NCBI RefSeq assembly: GCF_002105155.1
Contig: NW_019028993.1
Location: 764,590 to 828,589, forward strand
Reading direction: 5' to 3'
Source: Lobosporangium transversale
Lineage: Eukaryota; Mortierellomycota; Mortierellomycetes; Mortierellales; Mortierellaceae
Length of the DNA stretch: 64,000 nucleotides
In this document: piece by piece, positions 12,023-21,703 of the stretch
Position numbering within the stretch: the first letter of the stretch is position 1
Layout of the letters: each line of letters begins with the position of its first letter
Notes under the pieces: generated by a model
The model's input: the letters and a program-made list of their open reading frames with translations, nothing else
Told to the model about the DNA's origin: nothing
Database searches by the model: none
Translations under genes and position numbers: made by a program

Positions 12023-13157
12023 ATGCAGAAATATAGTCACTTCAAATTCATGCGTCATCGCTCCGTCTCCACCATTACCATGGTTGTTGCAACAAGAGCT
12101 GGCTTCATAACTGAAACTGACGAACAGGAAGAACTTATGGAACAGGGAAATCAATATGAATATCAGGAAGCAGAAGAGCCAGATGGCTTACGCATGACTC
12201 GACTACGTGAGGTCCTTGAGAAATCTCTACAGGAAACCCTAAAGGCCTGCAATCTTAATGCCATCTGTGAATGCTTCCCTCTAGCAGCAGAGAAAAATCA
12301 AGATGCTTTACGTGATGCACACGAGAAAATCTGTCAGTTCCTGAGCATAGAAGTTAATGTAAAGAGGCAAAAAAAAAAGATCCAGAATCACATTAAGGCT
12401 CTCAGTTGTCAAGCTCGACTCACTCACTCTTTTGTCTCTATGGATATAAAACACGCAGAATGAGTTCGAGCAGATTATTGAGGAGCGGAATGTCGCTTTC
12501 AAGCTAAACGGCCTTGATCGACTTATTGCAGACGCCAAGAGCAAAGGCATTACGGCAGGGTCGCGCACGCTACCGGATTTGTATGTCCTCTATTTTTATC
12601 CGCATTTGGGATAGAACCATGGCACCTGTAATAGACGAACCTTAACAGTAGTGTCATTTTTAATCCTCGTTCCTAATAGGTCTCCAGAAATGGCTGTCCG
12701 AGCTCGTACCGCACCGACAAAAGAAGCTGAGATTGAGCGACTGAAGGCATTACTGGAAATGGTAAAAAAAGTGAAAAAAAAAAAATCAACGTCATTACTT
12801 GATTAGAAAACTAAAAGCAACGTCCTGGACCATTCCCATTGCCACTCTTATAGACTCAACTTGATAACCGACGACTTGGCAATGCCCTGAACCGTTCGAG
12901 TGCGGAGCAGAGAGTTATTAAGGATGAAGTGTCGGAAGCATTTTATGAGCTTCAAGAGGTAAATCGCTTTTGCATCTCATGATATTTTCTTCCTTTCTAA
13001 TTTTTGCTCTAGTAGTATGTTGCGCTTTCTTCTAACCATTTTTTCATGCCCTCCTCCCATGTTTTGTGCATAGAGCACAAATATTGCAGCTCGTATGCCC
13101 AAAGAAAAAATGAATATGCTATTGTGCATGATAATTGATCAAATTCGAGATCCTTGA
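12023..13157 (+). CDS. NNF1: kinetochore protein Nnf1 (MIND/Mis12 complex subunit)
   Basis: Subunit of the Mis12/MIND complex that links centromeric chromatin to the Ndc80 microtubule binder. Five exons, 12023..12358, 12459..12580, 12680..12761, 12854..12958 and 13074..13157, sum to 243 codons in frame. Family features: RLREVLEKSLQETLKACN then FPLAAE and ALRDAHEKICQFL in exon 1; EFEQIIEERNVAFKLNGLD spanning the exon 2 start, the classic Nnf1 helix; then a C-terminal coiled coil with IERLKALLEM. The first in-frame ATG is at 12023; 12050 and 12080 are alternatives, and the conserved part begins only after residue 40. It is head-to-head with AIP1. Recognition is from the helix pattern; I am fairly sure. 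Confidence 0.8.
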
Positions 13158-13930
13158 TGATTGGATGCTGGCCATCCAGACTTGCGCTCTTACATCTTTA
13201 CTTTACATCATAATATCCCATAGTATTCCATAATTCCAGCTTCAATATATCGTAGTAGTCTTGTCACTTAGTTTAGTCAAGCAGAGATTAAATGACCTTA
13301 TTGTTCTTTTATCGGTTAACGGGAAGGAAGAAAACATGACTGAATATCTTTGCAATCAGGCAAGGCAAGCAAACATGGATAGCGTCTGTATCAATCTTTT
13401 TTTTTTTTTTTTTTTTTTTTTGTAAAGTTAATGGTGAATCCTATCCAAAAAATCGAATGGAACTCCTCCCTGAAATTTCTCTCAGCCTATTTCACATCAT
13501 GCCCGGTAATAATATTTTTTACTATTTCAGTAATAAGTGACAATGGTGACAAGGGGGTCAAAAAATCATACGGCTTGCAACCGATAGATTGTTCAGAATC
13601 CCTCTCTACACTGGGTGGACGAAGCATCAGCATCGTTAAAATTATTTTGTATAATACATCCTTAACAGTGGTGGCAAAAAATACGTACAATGACTTCTAA
13701 AAATAAACGTACATATTCGAAAATATTCAAAGCACGTCACACCCAAATTTGTGGTGTAGCACAATCTTGGCCCAAAAACAAAGGGATCAGCTGATTTGTT
13801 ACTTTTTATAGTCAATTTGTTCAGGTGCTTGAACACCCCTTTCTGTCATTGTACGGATTACATTCCTCAGTCCTGCTATTGAGTCTTGCATATCCTACAA
13901 TGTGCACTTACTTTTCTACCTATTATACCT
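13158..13930. other. gene-free stretch at the edge of the transposon island
   Basis: AT-rich sequence with a T-run near 13397-13422. Short open frames here (for example 13431-13700) have no recognisable features and overlap on both strands, so I do not call them genes. Confidence 0.5.
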
Positions 13931-14005
13931 CAAGACATTAGGGCCTGCCAGGAGTAAAAGTAGAGCTGGTCGGCCACGGAAGTTCGATTACCGGAATGCA
14001 TATTA
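13931..14005 (+). mobile_element. Tc1 family B remnant (75 bp)
   Basis: About 75 bp match, in reverse orientation, the transposase segment GPARSKSKAGRPRKFDYRN of the element at 18057..19672, with few differences. The match stops exactly at a TA followed by the terminal repeat of the next element, so the latter inserted into this older fragment. Confidence 0.8.
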
Positions 14006-14898
14006 CAGTGGTCATCAAAAGTCATTCAATGATTTTGAATTTTTAACATTCTCATTCCTTTTCTTCATTCTCATCTAGCATGTGGCTAGTATATTTGGGG
14101 TAGTGCATTTGTTCCCCAGACCTCATGATTACTTTCATGTCTCATCCCTAATTATGACTTCATTGTGAAATAAGACCAATTTCAATTTGACCTGCCTATT
14201 GAATGACTTCTGCTGAATTTCAATGTTGATTGCAAAAAAAACTTTTTCACTTCTCTTTTTTCTACCAAGGTTACCTTCAGCTATATCTTCATACACCTCT
14301 ACTTACAATTAACATTCCACATCGCTTAGTATTTATTATGAGGAGGCTTTTTATGGAAAAGGTACAAAATGCTCAGGCCTTACTTCGACAAGGGAAGTCT
14401 ACAAGCGAAGTGGCAAGGCAACTTGGTATCTCTATTTCATCGGCAATAAGGATCAGGAGTGACGTCAAGGACAATATTCCTAAACCCAGAATGGGCAGAC
14501 CCTCATTGGTTTCCCCTGCTACCAAGAGGGTTATTGCACGCGAGGTTGATACGGGGAAACTTAGATCCATTCTGGCAGTTCAAGAATACATCAGATCGAG
14601 CCATGGAGTGCATGTCAGTGTAGAGACTGCCCGACGCTATGTAAAATCAGAGGGTTTGAAAAACTATGTCCGCCCATTCAAGCCTAGGCTGACAAAAATG
14701 CAGATTGCGAAAAGGAAGAATTTTGCCCTCAACCACCTTGACTGGACTGTTGATGACTGGAAGCGAGTGATGTTCTCGGACGAAAAGCTTTTTGAAAGGC
14801 TTGGGTCCTTAGGAGGAAGAACACAATATAGGCGACCCGGCCACAGGACTTTAGAAGGTCGAGATGTTAGAGAGAGATCAAGGGGAGCACATAACAAA
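14006..14898 (+). mobile_element. Tc1 family A, truncated copy
   Basis: Begins CAGTGGTCATCAAAAGTCAT right after a TA, the same terminal repeat as the complete copy at 39283..40886. It encodes the N-terminal half of the transposase (from about 14338): helix-turn-helix KSTSEVARQLGISISSAIR, a second DNA-binding helix region, and the first catalytic Asp in VMFSDEK. Homology ends after GAHNK at about 14898, where a retroelement LTR begins. The catalytic core C-terminal half is missing, so this copy cannot encode active transposase. Confidence 0.9.
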
Positions 14899-14987
14899 TG
14901 TGACAGTATATAGCCTTAAGCCTATAAAAAGGCTTGTTTTAATAATTATAATAAAATCATCTTTTGTCCCTCTTAATTATTACATGG

Positions 14988-15085
14988 CAGTGCTCCTATT
15001 CGGTTTAAAATTTTGTCAATTATGATGTTTCAGATTAAAAAAATAAATATCACTTGACAAAATTTTAAACCGAATAGGAGCACTG
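14988..15085. mobile_element. hAT-like MITE, copy 1
   Basis: A 98-bp inverted-repeat element with ends CAGTGCTCCTATTCGG and its complement. The arms extend about 34 bp each (GTTTAAAATTTTGTCAA part shared with copy 38586..38686). It sits two or three bases inside the primer-binding site of element C; the repeated TACATGG on both sides suggests a target duplication plus a small extra insertion. Confidence 0.8.
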
Positions 15086-15289
15086 TAATAATTAAATAAT
15101 ACATGGTAGCAAAGCTACTCTGATCCCCGACCTTCATCCCTGTCCCTGCCCCCCTGCCCCTGGTTTCCCCGTCCCCTACCCCCTGCCCCTGGTTTCCCTG
15201 TCCCCCTGTCCCCTGCCGTACCACCCTATCCCCTCGATTTTACTTTCAACCTGCTCTCTGTGGAAGATTTAGCCCTAATCCTTGATTCC

Positions 15290-16233
15290 ATGACGCTCAC
15301 TACCGACAACCCTGTGATGACCCCCGCTTTCAAGTACCCCCAACCCGACAAGTTCGAGGGAAAGCGCGATGGCTTCTCAGCCAACACCTGGTTGCGCTCT
15401 ATGCGTCGTTTCTTCGTTGGTGCCTCTGTTCCTGCTTCGGCACAGACTGTCAGAGAAAGCTAATCTCTGAGTTCTCATCTTCTAGAAATTCCATCTATCC
15501 AATGTGCAAGTCATGTAAACAATGGTCACTCACCTGGACCGATAACGGAGATTGGGAAATAGATGACATCATTACGCCAAGAGTCTACGCCGAACCTAAA
15601 TGTAATCGAGTGTCCAACGCAAACAAACAAATGCTGCGCAATCCGCAGCAAGACCAGATGACTCATCCGCATGACCCTAACTTGACCAATGATATTCCAG
15701 AAGACAAGCGCGAAGAGAGTACCCTATCAGATGTCAAGACTCCGATTAGTAATCAATCATCAAACGAGGATGACTCTGTCACCTCAACCAAAACATATAA
15801 ATAGTCTAGTAGTACCATGTCAAATCAGCAGCAATAAACACCTTATCTTTACTATACTTGCTTCCTCCATCCTTGCCCACGTACCTCTCTTGATCCCTTG
15901 CACACCAACTGGTTAGTTACCTAGTCTTCCTCTAGTCTGGCTTTATTACACAGACGGTTGTAGCCATAGCCTTCCTCGGGCCTGACGCGGCCCGATGGTT
16001 TAACGGCGCAGGCATCTCTGACGATGCATCGTTCGACACCTTTGAAAAAGGGTTCCGGGATGCGTTCGTCCCCAATGATTTCTCTCAACTCATCCGATTT
16101 CGCCTGTCCTCCCTTAAGATGAGTATTACTGTCACCGATTACGTTGCCGAAGCCCGCGAACTCCTCACGGCACTCTTAGCTGATGAGCCTTCGGCAGGAG
16201 GACGCAAAGCAATCGAAGACTTCGCTTTCATCT
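15290..16233 (+). pseudogene. gag of Gypsy element C, interrupted
   Basis: The Gag N-terminal part contains AFKYPQPDKFEGKRDGFSA and TWLRSMRRFF, then is broken at 15447 by a solo LTR. It resumes after 15955 in the correct frame (VVAIAFLGPDAARWFNGAG, then DTFEKGFRDAFVPNDFSQL). Removing the 503-bp insertion and one copy of the CAGAC duplication rejoins the frame. The sequence stops at the chromovirus LTR at 16234. No zinc knuckle or pol is left. Confidence 0.75.
15448..15950 (+). mobile_element. solo LTR in gag of element C
   Basis: A 503-bp sequence starting TGTCAGAGAAAGC and ending TTTATTACA is flanked on both sides by the 5-bp direct repeat CAGAC (15443..15447 and 15951..15955). It has a TATA-like ACATATAAATAG box in its 3' half and no internal coding region. 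The ends and exact duplication are diagnostic of an LTR retrotransposon that has lost its interior. The short frames inside it are not genes. Confidence 0.85.
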
Positions 16234-16428
16234 TGCAAAAGTCAAGGTAGTGTTCTAGGGGGATCTAAGGGTGCAATAAAGGTATCTTTATTCAGGGGGA
16301 ACTATGCTACAGAACTAGATAGAAAAGTAGACCTATTTATACTAGTTAATGTCCTGTTGCAAGGAATGCTCTAGAAATATGGGCGAAATACTATGTTGCA
16401 CAAAATTATTATAGTGATTTCGCTTGCA
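16234..16428 (-). repeat. LTR of chromovirus D (3' LTR)
   Basis: 195 bp, TG...CA on either strand, almost identical to the copy at 27793..27987. On the minus strand it directly follows the purine-rich GACGGGAAGGA tract (16429..16439), the same polypurine tract that precedes the LTR of element H. This identifies it as the 3' LTR of the minus-strand pol next to it. Confidence 0.85.
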
Positions 16429-18056
16429 TCCTTCCCGTCATGAAGAAACCTATTATCTTGTTTTTCTTGAAGCCTCAAAGACGGCAAGCGCCTCTTTAGC
16501 GTTTGCGAGCGAAGATTTTGTTTCCCAAGTAGCTTCATCTAATGGATAGCCTTTCCAAAGAACGAGCCACTTAGGAGTTTTGCCAAACATTTTGAAGTCA
16601 ATGATTTTGTCGACTTCATACTCCTCTTCTCCATCTACAAGCTCGGGGGCAGGGCGTGGTGGTGAGCGGTCGCCGAATTCACGAGGTGACTCAATATAGG
16701 GGCGAAGCAGATCGGCATTAAAGACTGGATGTTGATGCATGTCAGGCGGTAGTTCCAGCTTGTAGGCATTTTCATTGACCTTCGAAATGATCTTGTAAGG
16801 GCCTATGTACTCAGGTTCCAGTTTCTGCGACGGCCTATTTTTATGTCCCGCGACAGAGATGTTTTCCGAGCTTAAGAGCACCATGTCACCCACAGCAAAC
16901 GTAGCAGGCCTGCGAGTTTTATCCGCTTGGGCCTTTTGCCTATTCTGCGCTTCGATGATGGCATCTTGAGCTAGCGCCAAATTCATCGACTGGGTTCGAA
17001 CAAAATCACTGACAGCCGGAACATTGGTATCAGGTGGCTTTAAAAGAGATCCAGGGACTAGTGGATGGTGACCATAGTTCAGAAAGAATGGGGAGAAGCC
17101 TGTCGTAGGGTTGACAGAGTTTTGTATGCGAACTCCATCATAGGCAGTAAAAGATCCCAGTCGTTTTGCTTGTACGATATGTAAGAGCGGAGCATTTCTT
17201 CTAATGTTCTGTTGGCGCGCTCTGTTTGTCCGTCTGATTGTGGATGGAAGGCAGTAGACATGTTAAGTTTAGTGCCCATGAGCTACATCAACGTTGTCCA
17301 GAACTTGCCGGTGAAACGTGAATCTCTGTCTGACACAATTGTCCGAGGCATGCCGTGCAGTCTAAAAACATTGTCGAAAAAGAGTCGTGCAACATCAGAG
17401 GCAGTGTCGGTAGTTCGGCTAGCGCAGAAATGAACTTGCTTGGACAGTTTGTCCACAAAGACCGTGATCGCGTCAAAACCTCTGGCTGTCTTCGGAAGCT
17501 TGACAATGAAGTCCATTGTTACAGTATCCCTCGCCATGCGTGGCCAAAAATATGTTCGTCGCATGCTACTGTACGTTTTATCGAATCCCAAGTGGCCTGA
17601 TATAGGAGCGTCGTGAGCGTCATGCAAGAGTTGTGAACGGAGTCCGTCGTCCTTGGGTATACAGAGGCGAGGGCCTTGTCCAGCGTTGATCCAGAGTAGA
17701 CCATCCACCACGAAGTAACGATCCGAGGTGGAGGCATCCTTATACTGATGCACGAGGGGACCTAGAATTGGATCGTGTAGGTAGCAACTGGCTAGTTGTT
17801 TTCGAATGCCAGGGTCTAGATTGATATCCAAGGAGTTCAAAGTAGTAGGTGTAGCCTCCAAGTCCTTGAGGTCCGGTCTTCGTGAAAGAGCATCAGGGAC
17901 GACGTTATCTTTACCAGGTTTATACTTGAATACGAAATCATACTCTTGAAGCAACTCCATCCATCTTGCTTGTCTGCGAGTCAAGTTCGGCTGGCTAGGA
18001 AAATGTTGTAGAGTGGCATGGTCGGTATAAACGACAAAGTGAGAACCGTCAAGGTA
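16429..18056 (-). mobile_element. chromovirus D, truncated pol remnant
   Basis: Minus-strand fragment closely related to the pol of element H: RNase H end (TRRQARWMELLQEYDF), integrase core ([41 protein letters not shown]) and a C-terminal chromodomain (EEEYEVDKIIDFKMFG, PKWLVLWKGYPLDEATWE). Three defects are visible: the integrase zinc-finger segment is deleted in frame between MARDT and VTMDF, and frames change near 17280 and 17080. The 5' side ends exactly at the TA of the Tc1 at 18057. Only 24 bp separate the pol stop (16453) from the LTR. Confidence 0.9.
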
Positions 18057-19672
18057 CAGTGGCTTCCAATATTGTCCAAGTGTTTCATTCTTCCAAAGGA
18101 AGACTATAAGTGTTCAACAGTGAGCAGCGCTTGTGCCCTTGGATCCTAGCTGGGAGCAACCTGGAAGACATACATTATTTGCTCAAAACCTATTAGCGCT
18201 CCTGCTTGTTTCTGATAGCTTTTCACTACTTTGAAATTTTCCTCTCATTTGGACAATTTTTTAACCATCGTTTTTTTTCACCTATCAAAACCTCGTATTG
18301 CCCCTTTCGCCCTTATGACTGCTAACATCCGCTCAGGCATACTTCTTATCAGATTGCGGCAGACCTCCTTCGGTGTCTCCTCCTCCCATATCTGGCTCAC
18401 TCTTTCCCAGAGTTCCAGCATGCCTTCTGGAATGGTCCCATGTTCGCGAATTTTTTTTTTTTAAATGATCCCACAAATGCTCAATAGGGTTTAGGTCTGG
18501 TGAATTGGCAGGCCATGTCAGTATTCTACCTGACGCTCTTGTCAATCCAATAGAGGCAAGGTAGGTTGTGACTCTCTTAGCCGTATGCTTAGAATCATTG
18601 TCTTGTTGGAAGATAAATTGCTCTGGATCAATGTTGTACCAATCCACAGTATTCAATAACTCGTCCTGGAGGATACGAATATACAGCTCGGAGTCCGGCG
18701 TGGAGTCGATCTTGGCCAAGTAGCCTGGCCCATCCCACGTCATGCAGCCCCAAACCATGATCGAACCACCACCATGTTTGACTGTGGGCGAAACTAACTT
18801 TGGGTCAATATCGGCCGCCTTCACCTTTGGTTCTTTATTTGTTTCCACCCAAACATAGCGCATGCCATCAGAAGATATCCTACAAATTTTGGACTCATCG
18901 GACCAAATTACTCGCTTCCAATCAGCTTCAGTCCAGTCTTTGTGCTGGAGAGCAAAGTCCAGTCGAGCTTTCTTTTGACGTTTTGTTAACCTAGGCTTCT
19001 TGACGGCTTTTTTAGTTTCCATGCCTATATCTCTCAGCGCCCGACGCACCGTATTAGCTGACACCGGATCTTCGTTCTCATCGTTATAGAGTCTGGTAGC
19101 ATCGACAGCTGATGAGACTACACCACGGTGAAGCAACAATCGAATATAATATGCATTCCGGTAATCGAACTTCCGTGGCCGACCAGCTTTGCTTTTACTC
19201 CTGGCAGGCCCTAATGTCTTGGAGATATTATGGACTGAGGACTTGGATATGCCTACTTCTGTGGCAACCTGACGGATGGACTTGTGCTGCTCGAGTAAAT
19301 GGAGAGCATCCTCAACAACGGAAGCTTTGATTGGCTTCATCTTTGGAGTGTTTAGAAAGAGCAACGTAGGCTCCTAGAAGAGTGTAGGTGAAGAGTATCT
19401 ACTCAAGTGTGTGGGAGATAATTTGAAAAAAATTCAGCAAAGGTGCGTAAAATAAGTGATGGTTATATAATTGTCCAAATGAGATTAAATACTTTTGTCA
19501 ATGAAAAACCATGGTGAATGAGACTAGAGATATTTTAAACTGAACCAGTCCACGTATCATTGGCATACTTGTTTACTCTGATAAAAATAAAAGTGCAAGC
19601 AACCATCGCTATTATTCTAATCAAGACGGAAAACATGAGCGTGGAACATTTGGACAAATTTGGAAGCCACTG
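18057..19672 (-). mobile_element. Tc1-like element, family B
   Basis: 1616 bp with ends CAGTGGCTTCCAATATTGTCC and an imperfect inverted partner GGACAAATTTGGAAGCCACTG, both bordered by TA. It contains one transposase gene on the minus strand. The left flank is the RNase H of chromovirus D (minus); the right flank is the integrase of a different Gypsy element (plus). Confidence 0.9.
18333..19337 (-). pseudogene. Tc1 family B transposase, C-terminal frameshift
   Basis: DDE transposase with paired helix-turn-helix regions (KSIRQVATEVGISKSSVHN; GRPRKFDYRN). Catalytic residues are in VIWSDES, FQQDNDSKHTA and SPDLNPIEHLW. The spacing between the second Asp and the Glu is 39 residues, not the 34 of typical Tc1. 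After HLKKK the frame shifts inside a T-run (about 18450-18462), and the normal C-terminus (REHGTIPEGMLELWERVSQ) continues in another frame, so the gene is probably inactive. Start is taken as MKPIKASV; an upstream MLFLNTPK at 19364 is possible. Confidence 0.85.
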
Positions 19673-20984
19673 TATCTTAAGAAGATGAAAGTTAAACACC
19701 GGCTCACCTCCGCGTATCACCCGCGCACAAATGGCAAAACCGAACGCACTAATGGCATCCTCGGCGCCGCATTAACAAAATACGTCGGTGATAAGATGAA
19801 GCACAAGTGGGACCTCTTTCTAGATCAGGCACTTTTCGCCTGCCGCACCAGAATACATAGCGTATCTAAGAAGTCACCATTCTACCTAGTCTATGGAATC
19901 GAGCCCACGATACCTGGCGACCTCACTCGTCCTTATGTACATATTCGATGGAGCGGTTTTTACAGAGGTTCAAGCCGCGAGAGAGGCCGAGCTTGAAAGA
20001 TTGAGACTTGAGAGGCTATCAAACGAGGAGCGGCAACAGGCAGCCGCAAGGCTCATGGAGGAAAGGTATAATGAGAGACATGACATCGACTCCGAAGCTC
20101 CGAGGCAAGTGTACGAGATTGGCCACTGGGTTTTAGTAAAAAACATAGCGAAAAGGAAATTTGAATACCCTTGGTATGGACCATTGCGTGTCGAGACGAT
20201 TACCCCTTTTGGCGCTTACAAGCTTATCTGGCCCGATGGAAAAGCGAAAATGGACCTTGTGCATAAAGACCGTCTGAAACCGGTGAATCTACCGGCGGGT
20301 AGTCCAGAACCGACGCGCGCATGGTATAAAACCCGCAACAGTCGCGATGAACTCACCATCCCCATGGAGACCATTCAAGAAGAAGACGAGCGAGGACCTC
20401 AGTCGGAGCCAGAAGTAGGTACAGCAGTGCAACCCATACCCCTCGAAGGTTCATCGCGTACAACGGCCCCATCATCATCAGCAAGGCCCGCAGCTACCGC
20501 ATCGCCCCCTCCTGCGCGACCACCACGTTCCCTCTCAAGGCCCAATCCAAAGATTGACGCCGCAGGGGCGGCTTGGATTTCTCGTGGGGAGTCTGTCCTA
20601 AATCGAGGCAACTTAAGCTCACGTCCTATAACAAGTGACGTCATGGTAGGTAGGACCAGAGGTATACCTATAGTGGTACCCTCAAACCCACCCCGCCCTG
20701 CCTGGACGTGAGCTCAGCCACCCGATCCTCCCCGCTATAATAAATAGTGGACTCTCCGTCCCTGAAGTGTTCCTTACCTTTATCTTGGTACAACACTTCA
20801 GGTATGCAACCTCATTCATCTCAGCACTAGTTACTTGTATAGTATTATATGTATCATAAACTAATAAAGACCTTTATCTTGGTACAACACTTCAGTGTGT
20901 TCTATGTATTTGCGTCTTGCTGCGGTTTTTAAGGGCATCTCAGTATAACCCCCGGTTCTTAAGACAGTGATTTTTTCACACAAA
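19673..20984 (+). mobile_element. Ty3/Gypsy element F, 3' remnant of pol
   Basis: Integrase C-terminal half on the plus strand: KVKHRLTSAYHPRTNGKTER, then FACRTRIHSVSKKSPFYLVY, then a post-integrase region (HWVLVKNIAKRKFEYPWYGP) to a stop at 20711. One frameshift lies near 19940. The pol resembles element E more than D or H. The downstream part to 20984 probably holds its 3' LTR, with a 26-bp direct repeat (CCTTTATCTTGGTACAACAC core) near 20777 and 20872, but I could not define LTR ends. The left edge is the TA of the Tc1. Confidence 0.75.
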
Positions 20985-21278
20985 TGTCGTAGAGCATCTA
21001 CTAGTGATCTCTGGAAACTAGTAGGTAATGATGAAAAATGAAGAATTGGGCAAGAGCCTCGTGGTTTTGGGATACGATAGTGATCCTAAGTAATGCTTTG
21101 AATGATTTTGAGGATGCTGCAAAAGGGCATCGATAATAAGAAGAGAGATGCCGTTTTTGCAGTGAAGGAAAAAGCTACTTAAATACTATTTAAAAATGGT
21201 AGTAAATAGGATGATAGGAAATAAATAAATTGAAAGGAAATACATATTTAGGTAAATGAATAGGCGTCATTTACGACA
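20985..21278 (-). repeat. 3' LTR of element E
   Basis: 294 bp, starting TGTCGTAGAGCATC and ending CATTTACGACA on plus. It matches 26577..26961 except for two substitutions and a 91-bp insertion in the other copy. Confidence 0.9.
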
Positions 21279-21393
21279 CCCCTCCATTCGGATTGGCACT
21301 ACTCCTGGAGTGCCTGGATAAACGCCGTAGCTCTCTCAGATAAATCTCAGCAGCATTTGCTGGAGGAATGATAGGAGAAGGAGGAGCTACAGC

Positions 21394-21703
21394 CAGTGCT
21401 CCTATTCGATTCGAACGGATCGAGTTCGAATAGCTTCGAATAAGCCATATCCTGGTTCGATTCGAATGGTTCGAATGGTTCGAATGGTTCGAATAGGACC
21501 ACTGGTTACGCGTAGTGAAAGTATGATCCTTGTACTTTACACCCAATCAAAAAAAAAAAAAAAAAAAAAAAAAAGTTTAAAATTATCATTTACTATTGTT
21601 CCAATAGTTCGAATAAATCGAAGGCTCGAATCATTCGAACCATTCGAATAGCATTCGAATTTTGTTATCTAATCGAATTCGAATGGTTCGAATAGGAGCA
21701 CTG
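21394..21703. mobile_element. hAT-like MITE, copy 2 (TTCGAA-rich)
   Basis: 310 bp with ends CAGTGCTCCTATTCG and its complement, flanked by an exact 8-bp duplication GCTACAGC (21386..21393 and 21704..21711). Eight-bp duplications and CAG...CTG ends are typical of hAT transposons. The interior lacks a gene. Near both ends it has many copies of TTCGAA/ATTCGAA, and an A-run at 21549. It interrupts the last part of element E's pol. Confidence 0.9.

Larger units (their letters stand above)
14899..16233 (+). mobile_element. Ty3/Gypsy-like element C, 5' remnant
   Basis: A possible very short LTR (14899..14984, TG...CA, with a TATAAAAAGG box) abuts the broken Tc1. A primer-binding site, TGGTAGCAAAGC, lies at 15104..15115, displaced by a MITE. 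A gag reading frame follows. Element C is then cut by a chromovirus LTR at 16234. The 86-bp LTR is unusually small and its 3' partner was not found, so the LTR call is tentative; the gag and primer site are clearer. Confidence 0.6.

Noticed and set aside
13431..13836. Overlapping short frames on both strands next to the transposon island
   Set aside because: Equal-length frames on both strands, no motif, AT-rich sequence.
15502..15916. Short reading frames inside the solo LTR
   Set aside because: They lie within an LTR with exact target duplication and have no protein features.
14899..20984. Remnants C and F as one retroelement
   Set aside because: Both are on plus, but the short 5' LTR of C has no match in the 3' region of F, so they are kept apart.
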